The notes: generated by a model from the sequence alone, not told the origin. A stretch of DNA of 64,000 nt from Kosakonia radicincitans DSM 16656 (GCF_000280495.2 NZ_CP018016.1:3658001-3722000), one strand, 5' to 3'; shown: positions 7,800 to 19,248, counted from the first letter of the stretch. Made by a program: numbers and translations.

Positions 7800-9707
7800 T
7801 TATGCGCCGTTTTTCAAAGCCTCCAGGTACTCCCAGCGTTCAAACGCCTCTTCCAGCGCCTGTTCCGCCGCAGCCATGTCAGCCAGGACTTTTTGCGTAT
7901 GATCGTGCGGCTGGCTAAAGAAGCTGGCATCGGCGACCTGAGCCTGCAAATCACTCAGTTCCGCTTCCAGTTGTTCCAGCTTTTGCGGCAATTGTTCCAG
8001 TTCTCGTTGCAGGTTATAGCTTAGTTTGTTACTACCGCGTTTGACAGTTCCTGCTTTGGTTACTGGAACTTCCACCGTTTTCTTCGCCGCCGCCTGTTTA
8101 AAGGCCTGTGAAGCCGCTTGCTGACCGCGGGCATCGTGGTAACCGCCCACATACTGTCCAATCCGGCCTTCGCCTTCGAAAATCCAGCATTCGGTCACTG
8201 TATTATCCACAAACTGACGATCGTGGCTCACCAACAGAACGGTGCCCTGATAGCTATCAATCAGCTCTTCCAGCAGCTCCAGCGTTTCCACATCCAGGTC
8301 GTTGGTCGGTTCATCGAGAATCAACAGATTGCTGGGTTTCAGGAACAAACGCGCCAGTAACAGACGGTTGCGTTCCCCGCCGGAGAGCGCGCGTACCGGC
8401 GTCATCGCCCGTTTCGGATGGAACAAGAAGTCCTGCAAATATCCCAGAATATGGCGCGGCTTACCGTTTACCAGCACTTCCTGCTTGCCTTCAGCCAGGT
8501 TGTCCATCACCGTTTTATCCGGATCAAGTTCGGCGCGGTGCTGATCGAAGTACGCCACTTCCAGCTTGGTACCCACATGCACGCGGCCGCTGTCGGCTTT
8601 CAGTTGATCCAGCATCAGCTTAAGCAAGGTAGTTTTACCGCAGCCGTTGGGACCAATCAGCGCAATTTTATCGCCGCGCTGTACCTGCGTAGAGAAGTCG
8701 CGCACCAGCACTTTGCCCTCCACGCCATAATTAACGTTTTCCATCTCAAAGACGATTTTGCCGGAGCGAGATGCCTCTTCGACTTGCATCTTCGCGCTAC
8801 CCATCACTTCACGGCGTTCACTGCGCTCGCGACGCATCGCTTTCAGCGCACGGACGCGGCCTTCGTTACGGGTACGGCGCGCTTTAATCCCCTGACGGAT
8901 CCACACTTCTTCCTGCGCCAGTTTGCGGTCGAACTCGGCGTTTTGCAGCTCTTCAACGCGAAGGTTCTCTTCTTTCTCCAGCAGGTAAGTATCGTAATCG
9001 CCAGGATAGGTAACCAGCTTGCCGCGATCGAGATCGACAATGCGCGTCGCCATATTGCGGATAAATGAACGGTCGTGCGAGATAAAGATAATGGTGCCGC
9101 TAAAGGTTTTCAGGAAACCTTCCAGCCAGTCGATCGCTTCAATATCCAGGTGGTTCGTCGGTTCGTCCAGCAGCAGTACTTTAGGCCCGCTGACCAGCGC
9201 ACGGCCCAACGCCGCTTTACGCAACCAGCCACCGGATAACGCCGACAGCTCCATATCCGGCTCCAGACCGAGTTGCCCCAGCACCTCATTGATACGATCT
9301 TCCAACTGCCACAGACCGTGGTGATCCAGCATCTCCTGCACTTTCGCCAGTTCATTGAGATTTTTATCACTCGGATCGGTCATCACCAGATGGGAGATTT
9401 CGTGATAACGCTTCAGATACTCAGCCTGTTCAGAAATACCTTCCGCGACGAAGTCATAGACGCTACCGGTGACATTGCGCGGCGGGTCCTGCTGTAGGCG
9501 TGAAACGATCAGATCCTGTTCGTAAACAATGCGGCCATCATCCAGGCCCTGTTCACGGTTGAGGATCTTCATCAACGTCGATTTACCTGCGCCGTTACGG
9601 CCGACCAGACAGACGCGTTCATTTTCTTCGATATGCAGTTCAGCATTATCGAGGAGCGGCGCATCGCTGAACGACAGCCACGCGCCATGCATACTGATTA
9701 ATGACAT
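7800..9707 (-). CDS. uup: ABC-F ATPase Uup
   Basis: Uup (635 aa) is a soluble ABC-F protein with two nucleotide-binding domains and no membrane part. It acts on ribosomes and affects precise excision of transposons. Domain 1 has Walker A GRNGAGKST, signature LSGGWLRKAAL and Walker B LLLDEPTNHLD. Domain 2 has GPNGCGKTT, LSGGERNRLLL and LILDEPTNDLD. A charged linker joins them (about 235-310), and the C-terminal DNA-binding coiled coil covers about 560-635 (QRELEQLPQKLEQLEAELSD). It starts 12 bases after rlmKL, with AAGGAT as ribosome binding site, so the two are probably one transcript. Confidence 0.96.
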   Translation of the reverse strand: MSLISMHGAWLSFSDAPLLDNAELHIEENERVCLVGRNGAGKSTLMKILNREQGLDDGRIVYEQDLIVSRLQQDPPRNVTGSVYDFVAEGISEQAEYLKRYHEISHLVMTDPSDKNLNELAKVQEMLDHHGLWQLEDRINEVLGQLGLEPDMELSALSGGWLRKAALGRALVSGPKVLLLDEPTNHLDIEAIDWLEGFLKTFSGTIIFISHDRSFIRNMATRIVDLDRGKLVTYPGDYDTYLLEKEENLRVEELQNAEFDRKLAQEEVWIRQGIKARRTRNEGRVRALKAMRRERSERREVMGSAKMQVEEASRSGKIVFEMENVNYGVEGKVLVRDFSTQVQRGDKIALIGPNGCGKTTLLKLMLDQLKADSGRVHVGTKLEVAYFDQHRAELDPDKTVMDNLAEGKQEVLVNGKPRHILGYLQDFLFHPKRAMTPVRALSGGERNRLLLARLFLKPSNLLILDEPTNDLDVETLELLEELIDSYQGTVLLVSHDRQFVDNTVTECWIFEGEGRIGQYVGGYHDARGQQAASQAFKQAAAKKTVEVPVTKAGTVKRGSNKLSYNLQRELEQLPQKLEQLEAELSDLQAQVADASFFSQPHDHTQKVLADMAAAEQALEEAFERWEYLEALKNGA

Positions 9708-9719
9708 TTATTTATCCTT

Positions 9720-11828
9720 TCAGGCTGCGGTAATCAGCCAGCAGTTGTGGATTTGACGGTTGCGGGCAAAATCCTGCGACTGCGTTTTTTGAGTAATTTC
9801 TTGTGCCTGCAGACCCAGTTTCGCCAGCCCGTCGAGATCCATACGGAAACCGCGTTTGTTATTGGAAAACATAATGGTGCCGCCTTTGCGCAGCAGGCGT
9901 TTCAGATCCTGCATCAGACGCATATGATCGCGCTGCACATCAAAAGAGTCTTCCATACGTTTGGAGTTGGAGAAGGTCGGCGGATCGATAAAGATCAGAT
10001 CGAACTGCTCATCGGTCTCACGCAGCCAGCTCAGACAATCGGCCTGAATCAGGCGATGAGCGCGGCCGCTCAGGCCGTTAAGGCGCAGGTTGCGCTCGGC
10101 CCACTCCAGATAAGTACGCGACATATCCACCGTAGTGGTGGAACGCGCGCCGCCCAGACCGGCATGCACGCTGGCGCTGCCGGTGTAGGAGAAGAGATTG
10201 AGGAAGTCTTTACCCTTGCTCATCTGCCCCAGCATACGGCGGGCAATACGGTGGTCAAGGAACAGGCCGGTATCCAGATAGTCCGTCAGGTTGACCCACA
10301 GGCGGGCGTTGTATTCGCTCACCTCCATAAAGTCGCCCTTCTCGTTCATTTTCTGATACTGATTGGTGCCCTTTTGCCGCTCGCGGGTTTTCAGCACCAG
10401 CTTGTTCGGGGCGATACCCAGCACCTGGATGGTGGCGGCGATAATATCAAACAGGCGCTGGCGCGCTTTTTGCGCATCGATGGTTTTCGGCGCGGCATAC
10501 TCCTGCACCACCACCCAGTCGGCGTAGCGATCGACCGCCACGTTGTAATCCGGCAGATCGGCATCGTACAGGCGATAGCATTCAATGCCCTCCTGGCGCG
10601 CCCATTTCTCCAGTTTCTTAACGTTCTTGCGAAGGCGGTTGGCATAGTCTTCCGCCATCGCTGGCGCTTTTGCTTCGCCGGTATTTTCGGCCAGATGGTA
10701 ATTTTTCTGTACGCAATCCAGCGGGCCGTTCTTGGCTTTGAACTGGCGCTCAGCACGCAGTTGCAGGCAGTTAAGCAAATCGACAGAGGCGCTGAACAGC
10801 GACAGATGCCAGCCGCCAAACTGCGCTTTCAGCAGGCGACCCAGCAGGCTATGCAGCGCGATCAGTGCCGGCTCGCTCTCCAGACGTTCACCGTACGGCG
10901 GGTTACTGATCACAGTACCGTACGGGCCTTTCGGCAACGGATTGCTGAGCTGGGCGACATCTTTTACTTCGAAGGTCACCAGCTCGCCAATCCCGGCGCG
11001 GCGGGCGTTGCTGCGGGCACGCTCAATAACACGCGCATCGTTGTCGGAGCCGTAAAAGTGAGATTCATAACCCGCCAGCCCCTGGCGCGCGCGCGTTTGC
11101 GCTTCTGCTTTTACCTCTTTCCACAGCGCTTCATCATGCTGCGCCCAGCCGCCAAAACCCCAGTGACCGCGATGCAGACCCGGTGCGCGATCGGTTGCCG
11201 CCATGGCAGCTTCGATCAGCAGCGTGCCGGAACCGCACATAGGATCGAGCAGCGGTGTGCCCGGCTGCCAGCCGGAGCGCATCACAATGGCTGCTGCCAG
11301 GTTCTCTTTGATCGGCGCAATACCGGTACGATCGCGGTAGCCGCGCAGGTGCAGGCCTTCGCCGCTCAGATCGAGGGAGATATTCGCTGTCTCCTGATTC
11401 AGCCAGACGTTAATACGCAGATCCGGCAGTTCACGCTCAACGTTTGGACGCGGCAGATTTTTGCGGGTAAAGCTATCGACGATGGCGTCTTTCACTTTCA
11501 GCGCGCCGTACTGGCTGTTGCGAATCTCATCATTCAGACCGCTAAAGTGCACAGCAAACGTCGCGCCAGGATTGAAAATCTCTGTCCAGTTGATCGCCTG
11601 CACACCGAGATAAAGGTCAAGATCGCTATAAACCTTGCACTCTCCGAGCGGCAACATAATGCGCGAAGCCAGGCGACTCCACATCAGGCTCTGGTACAGA
11701 AGCCGCGTGTCACCTTCAAAATGGACACCACCCTGAACCACGCGGCACTCCTGCGCGCCGAGTTTTTCCAGTTCAGTTTTTAACAGCTCTTCCAGCCCGC
11801 GGGCCGTACTGGCAAACAGAGAAATCAT
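9720..11828 (-). CDS. rlmL: Fused 23S rRNA m2G2445/m7G2069 methyltransferase RlmKL
   Basis: This 702-aa bifunctional enzyme methylates the peptidyl transferase region of 23S rRNA. The N-terminal half (RlmL) has a THUMP domain, then the SAM motif [15 protein letters not shown] and the catalytic NPPYGERL. The C-terminal half (RlmK) has [14 protein letters not shown] and [14 protein letters not shown] chose ATG at 11828 ([11 protein letters not shown]) because it gives exactly the family length. A TTG at 11846 would add six residues without support. The ribosome binding site is poor. It is divergent from ycbX. Confidence 0.97.
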   Translation of the reverse strand: MISLFASTARGLEELLKTELEKLGAQECRVVQGGVHFEGDTRLLYQSLMWSRLASRIMLPLGECKVYSDLDLYLGVQAINWTEIFNPGATFAVHFSGLNDEIRNSQYGALKVKDAIVDSFTRKNLPRPNVERELPDLRINVWLNQETANISLDLSGEGLHLRGYRDRTGIAPIKENLAAAIVMRSGWQPGTPLLDPMCGSGTLLIEAAMAATDRAPGLHRGHWGFGGWAQHDEALWKEVKAEAQTRARQGLAGYESHFYGSDNDARVIERARSNARRAGIGELVTFEVKDVAQLSNPLPKGPYGTVISNPPYGERLESEPALIALHSLLGRLLKAQFGGWHLSLFSASVDLLNCLQLRAERQFKAKNGPLDCVQKNYHLAENTGEAKAPAMAEDYANRLRKNVKKLEKWARQEGIECYRLYDADLPDYNVAVDRYADWVVVQEYAAPKTIDAQKARQRLFDIIAATIQVLGIAPNKLVLKTRERQKGTNQYQKMNEKGDFMEVSEYNARLWVNLTDYLDTGLFLDHRIARRMLGQMSKGKDFLNLFSYTGSASVHAGLGGARSTTTVDMSRTYLEWAERNLRLNGLSGRAHRLIQADCLSWLRETDEQFDLIFIDPPTFSNSKRMEDSFDVQRDHMRLMQDLKRLLRKGGTIMFSNNKRGFRMDLDGLAKLGLQAQEITQKTQSQDFARNRQIHNCWLITAA

Positions 11829-11928
11829 AATGTCACTTATACTCAACGAAAATTGTTGCGCATTATAGCTAATCTGGCGGTCATGTCATAAAGTTGAGGG
11901 CTTATTTTCGACTTACAGGGGGCAAGAC

Positions 11929-13038
11929 GTGCCTACGATTTCGCGTCTCTTTATCCATCCGGTGAAATCCATGCGCGGTATTGGGCTGACGCATGCGCTT
12001 GCCGATGCCAGCGGCTTTGCTTTTGACCGTATTTTTATGGTCACTCAGCCCGATGGCACTTTTATTACCGCGCGTCAGTATCCGCAGATGGTACGCTTTA
12101 CACCCTCGCCATTAACCGATGGCCTGCATCTGACCGCACCGGACGGCAGTGGCGCGATAATTCGTTTTACCGATTTTGCGCCTGATGGCGCGCCAACGGA
12201 AGTGTGGGGCAACCATTTTACCGCGCTAATCGCGCCGGATGAGATTAATCGCTGGCTCAGCGGCTTTTTCGCCCGTGAAGTGCAATTGCGCTGGGTCGGC
12301 CCGGAATTAACCCGCCGTGTTAAGCGTTATGAAGATGTACCGCTCTCCTTTGCTGACGGTTTCCCTTATTTATTGACCAACGAAGCTTCGCTGCGTGATT
12401 TGCAAAACCGCTGCCCGGCCAGCGTGAAGATGGAGCAGTTTCGCCCCAACCTGGTGGTAACTGGCGCGCAAGCGTGGGAAGAGGATAGCTGGAAAGTCGT
12501 GCGTATCGGCGATGTGGTGTTTGATGTTGTTAAACCGTGTAGCCGTTGCGTATTTACCACCGTCAGCCCGGAGCGTGGGCAAAAACATCCGACCGGCGAA
12601 CCGTTATCCACGCTGCAAGGTTTTCGTACTGCGCAGGATAACGGCGAAGTCGATTTTGGGCAGAACCTGATTGCGCGCAACAGTGGCGTCATCCGCGTGG
12701 GCGACGACGTGGCCGTGCTGGCGACCGCACCAGCAAAAATTTATGGCGCTGGCGCCGTGGCAGAAGCGCTGGAACCGGAAGTTCAGGCAGCGGGAACAGT
12801 AGAGATTAGCTGGCAGGGGCAAACATTTATTGGCAACAATCAGCAGGTGCTGCTGGAGCAACTGGAAAATCAGGGGATCCGCGTACCCTATTCCTGCCGG
12901 GCAGGCATATGCGGCTGTTGCCAGATCAAGCTGATTGAAGGTGAAGTGAGTGCGATGAAAAAATCGGCCATCAGGCAGGGCGGTGCCATCCTCTGTTGCA
13001 GTTGTATTCCGAAAACGGCACTGCGACTGGAGGCTTAA
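11929..13038 (+). CDS. ycbX: MOSC/2Fe-2S protein YcbX
   Basis: YcbX (369 aa) is a molybdenum-cofactor-dependent reductase reported to detoxify N-hydroxylated bases such as 6-hydroxylaminopurine. The N-terminal MOSC beta-barrel ([15 protein letters not shown]) leads into the MOSC domain, with the conserved cysteine in [15 protein letters not shown]-terminal plant-type 2Fe-2S ferredoxin domain follows ([14 protein letters not shown] and a later CCSC). The start is GTG, placed by a strong AGGGGG ribosome binding site and by the family N-terminus. The gene converges on zapC so tightly that the bases TTAA at 13035-13038 serve as stop codon on both strands. Confidence 0.95.
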   Translation: MPTISRLFIHPVKSMRGIGLTHALADASGFAFDRIFMVTQPDGTFITARQYPQMVRFTPSPLTDGLHLTAPDGSGAIIRFTDFAPDGAPTEVWGNHFTALIAPDEINRWLSGFFAREVQLRWVGPELTRRVKRYEDVPLSFADGFPYLLTNEASLRDLQNRCPASVKMEQFRPNLVVTGAQAWEEDSWKVVRIGDVVFDVVKPCSRCVFTTVSPERGQKHPTGEPLSTLQGFRTAQDNGEVDFGQNLIARNSGVIRVGDDVAVLATAPAKIYGAGAVAEALEPEVQAAGTVEISWQGQTFIGNNQQVLLEQLENQGIRVPYSCRAGICGCCQIKLIEGEVSAMKKSAIRQGGAILCCSCIPKTALRLEA

Positions 13039-13577
13039 ACCGCCTGTTCGAAACGGAGACTCTCGGCGTGAAGCTGGGGTTTCAGGCGATCGTTCATCAC
13101 CTTAATCGCATCACCCAGTTGCATCGTGCGCCCGGCAATCACCACGCCGGGTTGCGCCAGCAGGCACAGTGCAGCATTTTCGCCCGGCTCAACCACCAGC
13201 AGGTTTACGCACTCCTGAGTGTCGCTCAGCCAGACACAGGCACCTTCACCGGTCGCCGGCGACCAGAGCGTATCGTGCGTCATAAAGTGCCAGCTTTTCG
13301 GCATTTGCGGTTTCAGGAAGCGAATCGCCACGAGCGCGTTAAGTACCAGTTCCGCACGCTGCTCATTAGAGAGATCAAGGTTGCGGCATTTTTCCTCAAA
13401 CGAGAAATATAAAGCAGCGTCATCAACACAAAAACCGGAAGGTGAAAACGCATCCGGCGTCAGCATTTTTCGGGCAAAACGGGAGCGAAATAACATGCCA
13501 TTGGCTAAATCGAGCATCATACGATCGTGCTCGTCATCAAAATACCAGCGCCAATTATCATCAGGTTTAATTCGCAT
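13035..13577 (-). CDS. zapC: Cell division protein ZapC
   Basis: ZapC (180 aa, identical in length to E. coli) is a cytosolic FtsZ-ring stabiliser that promotes lateral association of FtsZ filaments. The whole chain aligns from memory with E. coli ZapC, including [31 protein letters not shown] and the C-terminal [20 protein letters not shown]. It lies downstream of pyrD on the same strand with a 166-base gap and shares its TTAA stop with the convergent ycbX. Confidence 0.96.
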   Translation of the reverse strand: MRIKPDDNWRWYFDDEHDRMMLDLANGMLFRSRFARKMLTPDAFSPSGFCVDDAALYFSFEEKCRNLDLSNEQRAELVLNALVAIRFLKPQMPKSWHFMTHDTLWSPATGEGACVWLSDTQECVNLLVVEPGENAALCLLAQPGVVIAGRTMQLGDAIKVMNDRLKPQLHAESLRFEQAV

Positions 13578-13743
13578 TGTTCTCTCCCCTCCCCTTAAAC
13601 TTCCTGTCGCTTTTTTATCCTGTCGCCGTCTCGCTTATTGCTCTAATAATAAAAGACCACAATGTACAAATTAGCAACAATGAGGGAATATAAAACAACC
13701 AGGGCCGGAAATAAAGCCCTGGATACATACTGACAAAAAAAGA

Positions 13744-14754
13744 TTAGATATGGGTGACGATTTCTTTAATCAGCGGCGGGCCTTTAAAAATAAAGCCGGA
13801 ATAAATTTGCACGATAGACGCACCCGCAGCGATCTTCTCACGGGCAGCAATCACTGAGTCAATACCGCCGACGCCGATAATTGGCAAACGACCATTTAAT
13901 TCCTGCGACAGGCGACGGATTATTTCCGTGCTTTTTAATTGCAGCGGGCGTCCACTTAAACCACCGGTTTCATCACAGTGTTTCATTCCCTGCACCAGCG
14001 ATCTTTCCAGCGTGGTATTGGTAGCAATAACACCATCAATATTGTGGCGAACTAAACTGTCGGCCACCTGGATCAATTCTTCTTCAGAAAGATCGGGCGC
14101 GATCTTCACCGCCACCGGAACATATTTATGGTGGATGTTTTGCAGATCGTTCTGCTTATTTTTAATCGCCGTTAAAAGATCATCCAGCGCTTCGCCATAT
14201 TGCAGCGTGCGTAAACCTGGGGTATTCGGTGAGGAAATATTAATGGCGATATAACCGGCATAAGCATAGACTTTTTCCATGCAAATCAGATAGTCATCTT
14301 TCCCCTGCTCTACCGGCGTGTCTTTATTTTTACCAATATTAATGCCCAGTACACCGTCAAAATGCGATTTTTTGACGTTCTCGACCAGGTTATCCACGCC
14401 AAGATTATTAAACCCCATGCGGTTGATCAGACCTTCAGCATCCACCAGACGGAAGATCCTCGGCTTGTCATTTCCCGGCTGCGGGCGAGGCGTAACGGTA
14501 CCGATCTCAATGGAGCCAAAACCCATTGCCCCCAGTGCATCGATGCATTCACCGTTTTTATCCAGCCCGGCCGCCAATCCCAGCGGGTTCTTAAACGTCA
14601 GTCCCATGCACTGCACAGGTTTTTCCGGCACGCGCTGACGAACCAGTGCCTCAAAAGGCGTTCCGGTAATACGGCGCAACTGCTGGAAGGTCAATTCATG
14701 GGCGCGCTCTGGATCGAGCTGAAAAAGGGCTTTACGAACGAAAGGGTAGTACAT
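13744..14754 (-). CDS. pyrD: Dihydroorotate dehydrogenase (quinone), class 2
   Basis: PyrD (336 aa) oxidises dihydroorotate to orotate with quinone as acceptor, the fourth step of pyrimidine synthesis, at the inner face of the membrane. The short amphipathic N-terminus ([20 protein letters not shown]) is the quinone-side helix of class 2 enzymes. The FMN site includes [11 protein letters not shown]. The catalytic base Ser175 lies in [10 protein letters not shown], and VGGIDS binds the FMN phosphate. The leader shows a candidate pyrimidine-sensing hairpin and a PurR-like operator, given separately. Confidence 0.98.
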   Translation of the reverse strand: MYYPFVRKALFQLDPERAHELTFQQLRRITGTPFEALVRQRVPEKPVQCMGLTFKNPLGLAAGLDKNGECIDALGAMGFGSIEIGTVTPRPQPGNDKPRIFRLVDAEGLINRMGFNNLGVDNLVENVKKSHFDGVLGINIGKNKDTPVEQGKDDYLICMEKVYAYAGYIAINISSPNTPGLRTLQYGEALDDLLTAIKNKQNDLQNIHHKYVPVAVKIAPDLSEEELIQVADSLVRHNIDGVIATNTTLERSLVQGMKHCDETGGLSGRPLQLKSTEIIRRLSQELNGRLPIIGVGGIDSVIAAREKIAAGASIVQIYSGFIFKGPPLIKEIVTHI

Positions 14755-14769
14755 GAACTCTCCTGAATT

Positions 14770-14797
14770 CCCGGGTGCAAACCGGGGGCGTATTATC
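14770..14797 (-). promoter_or_regulatory. pyrD promoter and start-site-switch hairpin
   Basis: On the minus strand the -10 hexamer GATAAT (14792-14797) is followed by a C-run and then GG. Transcripts starting in the C-run can fold CCCGG / CCGGG (14782-14786 with 14770-14774) just ahead of the AGGAG ribosome binding site. Transcripts starting at the G cannot. This is the CTP/GTP switch known for E. coli pyrD. Confidence 0.75.
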
Positions 14798-14848
14798 AGT
14801 GAAAGTGCCGCGAAAGGGAATTGACCTGTGGCAAAAAAAGCGCATCCG

Positions 14849-14864
14849 ACGCAATCGTTTTCTC
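14849..14864 (-). promoter_or_regulatory. PurR-like operator upstream of pyrD
   Basis: The 16-mer starting ACGCAATCGTTTTC resembles the PurR consensus palindrome ACGCAAACGTTTGCGT, with the central CG intact. It lies about 55 bases upstream of the pyrD -10 hexamer. pyrD is a known PurR target. Confidence 0.5.
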
Positions 14865-15001
14865 TCCTCGTTTTGCTTTATGCATTTTTCAGCAATTTTT
14901 CTTCGAATAAATCATTTAGTGGAATAAATCGCCTCTGCCACACTGGAGGAAATTGTTATGAATGTTATCTAAAAGAAAACAATTGGTTATAAGGAGCGAT
15001 T

Positions 15002-15577
15002 ATGCGAGTTGTCACCCTGGCGGGAAGCCCACGCTTCCCCTCCCGCTCCAGCGCGCTGCTGGAATATGCCCGCGAGCGCCTCAACGCGCAAGACGTCGAA
15101 GTGTGCCACTGGCATCTGCAAAACTTCGCGCCGGAAGATCTCATTTATGCGCGTTTCGATAGCCCTGCCCTGCAAACCTTTATTGAACAACTAAAAGAAG
15201 CAGACGGACTAATTGTTGCCACGCCTGTTTACAAAGCCGCTTATGCCGGAGCGCTGAAAGCCCTGCTTGATCTGCTCCCTGAGCGGGCGCTGGAAGGCAA
15301 AGTCGTATTACCGTTAGCGACCGGCGGCACCGTGGCGCACATGCTGGCGGTGGATTACGCCCTGAAACCGGTGCTCAGCGCGCTGAAGGCGCAAGAGATC
15401 CTGCACGGCGTGTTTGCCGACGATACCCAGGTGCTGGATTACCAGCACAAACCCAGCCTGACGCCGAACCTGCAAATGCGCCTTGATAACGCGCTGGAAA
15501 CTTTCTGGCAGGCGCTGCACCGCCGGGAGATTCAGGCACCGGATTTTCACCGCCCACAAGGAATTGCTCATGTTTAA
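15002..15577 (+). CDS. ssuE: NADPH-dependent FMN reductase SsuE
   Basis: SsuE (191 aa) supplies reduced flavin to the monooxygenase SsuD for sulfur release from alkanesulfonates. It has a flavodoxin-like fold with the FMN phosphate loop GSPRFPSRS. The segment [17 protein letters not shown] corresponds to the helix carrying the pi-helix tyrosine typical of two-component flavin reductases. The ATG at 15002 follows a clear AAGGAG. It is the first gene of ssuEADCB, which is expressed under sulfate limitation through Cbl/CysB in E. coli. It overlaps ssuA by eight bases. Confidence 0.97.
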   Translation: MRVVTLAGSPRFPSRSSALLEYARERLNAQDVEVCHWHLQNFAPEDLIYARFDSPALQTFIEQLKEADGLIVATPVYKAAYAGALKALLDLLPERALEGKVVLPLATGGTVAHMLAVDYALKPVLSALKAQEILHGVFADDTQVLDYQHKPSLTPNLQMRLDNALETFWQALHRREIQAPDFHRPQGIAHV

Positions 15578-16529
15578 TCGTTTCCCCTGGCTGGCGCTGG
15601 CCGGGCTGCTGTCGTTTTCCGCTTTATCGCAGGCCGCAGATCCCGCACCGGACGCGCTGCGTATTGGCTACCAAAAAGGCAGCGTCAGTATGGTGCTGGC
15701 AAAAAGCCATGGGCTGCTGGAAAAACGCTACCCGAACACCAAAATTTCCTGGGTCGAATTTCCGGCAGGTCCGCAGATGCTGGAAGCGCTTAATGTCGGC
15801 AGTATTGATCTTGGCAGCACCGGCGATATTCCCCCCATCTTTGCGCAGGCAGCAGGCGCGGATCTGGTGTATGTCGGGGTAGAGCCGCCGAAACCGAAAG
15901 CCGAAGTGATTCTGGTGGCGGAAAGCAGCCCAATCAAGACGGTGGCCGATCTGAAAGGACATAAAGTGGCGTTCCAGAAAGGCTCCAGCTCCCATAACTT
16001 GCTGCTGCGCGCCCTGCAACAGGCCGGGCTGAAGTTCAGTGATATTCAACCGGTGTTTCTGACGCCTGCCGATGCACGCGCTGCTTTCCAGCAAGGGAAT
16101 GTGGATGCATGGGCAATCTGGGATCCTTACTACTCTGCGGCCTTGTTGCAGGGTGGCGTACGGGTACTGAAAGACGGCACCACACTCAAACAGACCGGTT
16201 CCTTCTATTTAGCCGCTCGCCCGTATGCAGAAAAGAACGGTGAATTCCTGCAGGGCGTGCTGGATACCTTTAGCGAAGCCGATGCCTTAACCATTAGCCA
16301 CCGCGACGAAAGCGTGGCGCTGCTGGCAAAAACCATGGGGCTGCCGCCTGCGGTGATTTCCACCTATTTCGATCATCGCCCGCCAACCAAAATCGCACCA
16401 GTTAATGAAGCCACTGCAGCGTTGCAGCAACAAACCGCCGATCTCTTTTATGACAACCACCTGGTGCCGAAGAAGGTCGACATCCGTACCCGTATCTGGC
16501 AGCCGACCAAAGAAGGAGCGAAATCATGA
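15570..16529 (+). CDS. ssuA: Aliphatic sulfonate-binding protein SsuA
   Basis: SsuA (319 aa) is the periplasmic binding protein of the sulfonate ABC transporter. The start at 15570 gives a standard signal peptide ([20 protein letters not shown]) ending near AQAAD. Starts further upstream inside ssuE would bury the signal and are rejected. The mature part shows the nitrate/sulfonate/taurine binding-protein pattern: [43 protein letters not shown] and [12 protein letters not shown]. It overlaps ssuD by four bases (ATGA). Confidence 0.97.
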   Translation: MFNRFPWLALAGLLSFSALSQAADPAPDALRIGYQKGSVSMVLAKSHGLLEKRYPNTKISWVEFPAGPQMLEALNVGSIDLGSTGDIPPIFAQAAGADLVYVGVEPPKPKAEVILVAESSPIKTVADLKGHKVAFQKGSSSHNLLLRALQQAGLKFSDIQPVFLTPADARAAFQQGNVDAWAIWDPYYSAALLQGGVRVLKDGTTLKQTGSFYLAARPYAEKNGEFLQGVLDTFSEADALTISHRDESVALLAKTMGLPPAVISTYFDHRPPTKIAPVNEATAALQQQTADLFYDNHLVPKKVDIRTRIWQPTKEGAKS

Positions 16530-17671
16530 GTCTGAATCTGTTCTGGTTTTTACCGACGCACGGCGACGGCCACTATCTTGGCACCGACGAGGGCTCACGC
16601 CCGGTGGATCATAACTATTTGCAGCAAATCGCGCAGGCTGCCGACCGGCTGGGTTTTAGCGGTGTGTTAATTCCTACTGGCCGTTCGTGCGAAGATGCGT
16701 GGCTGGTGGCCGCCTCGCTGATTCCGGTCACTCAGCGCTTAAAATTTCTGGTCGCGTTGCGTCCAAGCGTGGTCTCGCCGACCGTCGCGGCGCGTCAGGC
16801 GGCAACGCTGGACAGGCTCTCTAACGGCCGTGCACTGTTTAACCTGGTCACCGGCAGCGATCCGCAGGAACTGGCCGGTGATGGCGTCTTTCTCGATCAC
16901 AACGAACGCTATGAAGTCTCCTCCGAATTCACCCATGTCTGGCGCCGCCTGCTGGAGGGTGACACGGTGGATTACGAAGGCAAACATATTCATGTTCGCG
17001 GGGCGAAGCTCTTTTTTCCACCGGTGCAGCAGCCGCGTCCGCCGCTCTATTTCGGCGGCTCCTCGGATGTGGCGCAGGATCTGGCTGCGGAACAGGTCGA
17101 TCTCTATCTCACCTGGGGTGAACCGCCGGAGCGGGTGAAAGAGAAGATTGCCCAGGTGCGCGCCAAAGCCGCAGCCCATGGCCGTAAGGTGCGGTTTGGT
17201 ATTCGCCTGCATGTCATCGTTCGTGAAACCACTGCCGAAGCCTGGCAGGCAGCGGATCGCCTGATTTCTCATCTTGATGAAGAGACCATCGCCAAAGCGC
17301 AGTCTACTTTTGCGCGTCAGGATTCCGTCGGCCAGCAACGCATGGTGGCGCTACACGGCGGTAAGCGTGATCAACTGGAGATCAGCCCTAACCTTTGGGC
17401 GGGCGTCGGTCTGGTACGCGGCGGCGCAGGAACAGCGTTGGTCGGCGATGGCCCGACGGTTGCCGCGCGGATTAATGAATACGCCGCGCTGGGGATCGAC
17501 AGTTTTATCCTTTCCGGCTATCCGCATCTGGAAGAGGCATACCGGGTGGGCGAGCTGCTGTTCCCGCATCTCGATGTCGCCATTCCGGAGATCCCGCAGC
17601 CACAGTCATTGAAATTGCAGGGCGAAACGGTGGCAAATGAGTTCATTCCCCGCAAAGTGGCGCAAAGCTGA
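16526..17671 (+). CDS. ssuD: FMNH2-dependent alkanesulfonate monooxygenase SsuD
   Basis: SsuD (381 aa) cleaves alkanesulfonates to aldehyde and sulfite with reduced FMN from SsuE. It belongs to the bacterial luciferase-like TIM-barrel family. The active-site cysteine is Cys55 (in TGRSCEDAW), and the His-bearing strand [10 protein letters not shown] is intact. The mobile-loop region [16 protein letters not shown] near residue 290 is complete. It is translationally coupled to ssuA and followed seven bases later by ssuC. Confidence 0.97.
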   Translation: MSLNLFWFLPTHGDGHYLGTDEGSRPVDHNYLQQIAQAADRLGFSGVLIPTGRSCEDAWLVAASLIPVTQRLKFLVALRPSVVSPTVAARQAATLDRLSNGRALFNLVTGSDPQELAGDGVFLDHNERYEVSSEFTHVWRRLLEGDTVDYEGKHIHVRGAKLFFPPVQQPRPPLYFGGSSDVAQDLAAEQVDLYLTWGEPPERVKEKIAQVRAKAAAHGRKVRFGIRLHVIVRETTAEAWQAADRLISHLDEETIAKAQSTFARQDSVGQQRMVALHGGKRDQLEISPNLWAGVGLVRGGAGTALVGDGPTVAARINEYAALGIDSFILSGYPHLEEAYRVGELLFPHLDVAIPEIPQPQSLKLQGETVANEFIPRKVAQS

Positions 17672-17678
17672 GGTTTCT

Positions 17679-18467
17679 ATGGCTCAACAAAACAGATGGT
17701 TACTGCACCTCGCTCCGTGGCTGCTGCCCGCCGGGATTGTGGTGGTCTGGCAAATCGCCTCCTCTACCGGCTGGTTATCTACGCGCATCCTGCCTTCACC
17801 GGAAGGCGTCGTAAAAGCGTTCTGGACGCTGAGCGCCAGCGGCGAGTTGTGGCAGCATCTGGCCATCAGTTCGTGGCGGGCGGTGATTGGCTTCTCCATC
17901 GGCGGTTCGATTGGCTTGACGCTCGGGCTTATCAGCGGCCTGTCGCGTTGGGGAGAACGCCTGCTGGATACGTCCATTCAGATGCTGCGTAATGTGCCGC
18001 ATCTGGCGCTGATCCCGCTGGTGATTTTATGGTTCGGTATCGACGAGAGTGCCAAAATATTCCTCGTGGCCCTCGGTACGCTATTCCCCATCTATATCAA
18101 CACCTGGCATGGCATCCGCAATATTGACCAGGGTCTGCTGGAGATGGCGCGCAGCTACGGCCTTTCGGGTTTCAGCCTTTTCATCCATGTGATTCTGCCC
18201 GGCGCGCTACCGTCAATAATGGTGGGTGTGCGTTTTGCACTCGGTTTGATGTGGCTGACATTAATTGTGGCGGAAACCATTTCAGCCAACGCCGGGATCG
18301 GTTACCTGGCGATGAACGCCCGCGAGTTCCTGCAAACCGATGTCGTAGTGGTCGCCATTATTCTCTATGCCCTGCTTGGCAAACTGGCAGATGTCAGCGC
18401 ACAACTGCTGGAGCGCCTGTGGCTGCGCTGGCATCCCGCTTACCACACCAAAGAGGTCACCGCATGA
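17679..18467 (+). CDS. ssuC: Sulfonate ABC transporter permease SsuC
   Basis: SsuC (262 aa) is the inner-membrane permease that carries sulfonates from SsuA into the cytosol. About six membrane segments are visible, beginning with [16 protein letters not shown]. The EAA loop that docks the ATPase is in [21 protein letters not shown] use ATG at 17679, just after the ssuD stop; an in-frame start at 17637 would lie inside ssuD and adds a non-conserved extension. It overlaps ssuB by four bases. Confidence 0.95.
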   Translation: MAQQNRWLLHLAPWLLPAGIVVVWQIASSTGWLSTRILPSPEGVVKAFWTLSASGELWQHLAISSWRAVIGFSIGGSIGLTLGLISGLSRWGERLLDTSIQMLRNVPHLALIPLVILWFGIDESAKIFLVALGTLFPIYINTWHGIRNIDQGLLEMARSYGLSGFSLFIHVILPGALPSIMVGVRFALGLMWLTLIVAETISANAGIGYLAMNAREFLQTDVVVVAIILYALLGKLADVSAQLLERLWLRWHPAYHTKEVTA

Positions 18468-19240
18468 ATACTGCCCGACTGAATCAGGGGATCCCGTTGT
18501 TACTCAACGGCGTCAGCAAACGTTACGGCAACAACCTGGTGCTGAATGCGCTGGATTTGCATATCGCCGCCGGGCAGTTTATTGCCGTGGTGGGCCGCAG
18601 CGGCGGCGGGAAAAGCACCCTGCTGCGCCTGCTGGCCGGTCTGGAGTCGCCGAACGGCGGAGAGTTGCTGGCTGGCAATACACCGCTTGCAGAAATTCAG
18701 CATGACACGCGCATGATGTTTCAGGATGCGCGTCTGCTGCCATGGAAATCGGTGATTGATAATGTCGGGCTGGGGCTGAAAGGCCGCTGGCTCGAAGCAG
18801 CACAACAAGCGTTACAGTCAGTGGGGCTGGAACAACGGGCCAGTGAGTGGCCTGCCGCCCTTTCGGGCGGGCAAAAACAGCGCGTCGCGCTGGCTCGCGC
18901 GCTGGTGCATCAACCGGGATTGTTATTGTTGGATGAACCGTTAGGCGCACTGGATGCCTTAACCCGGCTGGAGATGCAGGCGCTGATCACTGAATTGTGG
19001 CAAAGCTATGGTTTTACCGTGGTGCTGGTGACGCACGATGTCAGTGAAGCGGTGGCGATGGCGGATCGCGTGTTATTGATAGAGGAAGGGAAAATCGGCC
19101 TCGATTTGACCATCGATCTGCCGCGCCCGCGCCGCCTGGGTTCGGTAAGGCTGGCGGAACTGGAAGAAGAGGTACTGAACCGGGTGATGAAACGCGGCGA
19201 GTCGGAACAGAGTGCATTGCCCCGGACTCGCCACGCTTAG
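18464..19240 (+). CDS. ssuB: Sulfonate ABC transporter ATPase SsuB
   Basis: SsuB (258 aa) powers the SsuABC importer. All ABC motifs are intact: Walker [11 protein letters not shown]-loop [10 protein letters not shown], signature [15 protein letters not shown], Walker [13 protein letters not shown] and the switch histidine in VTHDVSEAV. The start at 18464 overlaps the ssuC stop (ATGA). A longer reading frame beginning at 18251 is an internal ssuC shadow. It is the last gene of the operon; REP elements follow and probably protect or end the transcript. Confidence 0.97.
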   Translation: MNTARLNQGIPLLLNGVSKRYGNNLVLNALDLHIAAGQFIAVVGRSGGGKSTLLRLLAGLESPNGGELLAGNTPLAEIQHDTRMMFQDARLLPWKSVIDNVGLGLKGRWLEAAQQALQSVGLEQRASEWPAALSGGQKQRVALARALVHQPGLLLLDEPLGALDALTRLEMQALITELWQSYGFTVVLVTHDVSEAVAMADRVLLIEEGKIGLDLTIDLPRPRRLGSVRLAELEEEVLNRVMKRGESEQSALPRTRHA

Positions 19241-19248
19241 CCCGCTTT

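Noticed and set aside
9747..11783. 678-codon open frame antisense to rlmKL
   Set aside because: GC-rich antisense shadow with His/Arg/Ala-rich composition and no recognisable domain. RlmKL on the other strand is complete.
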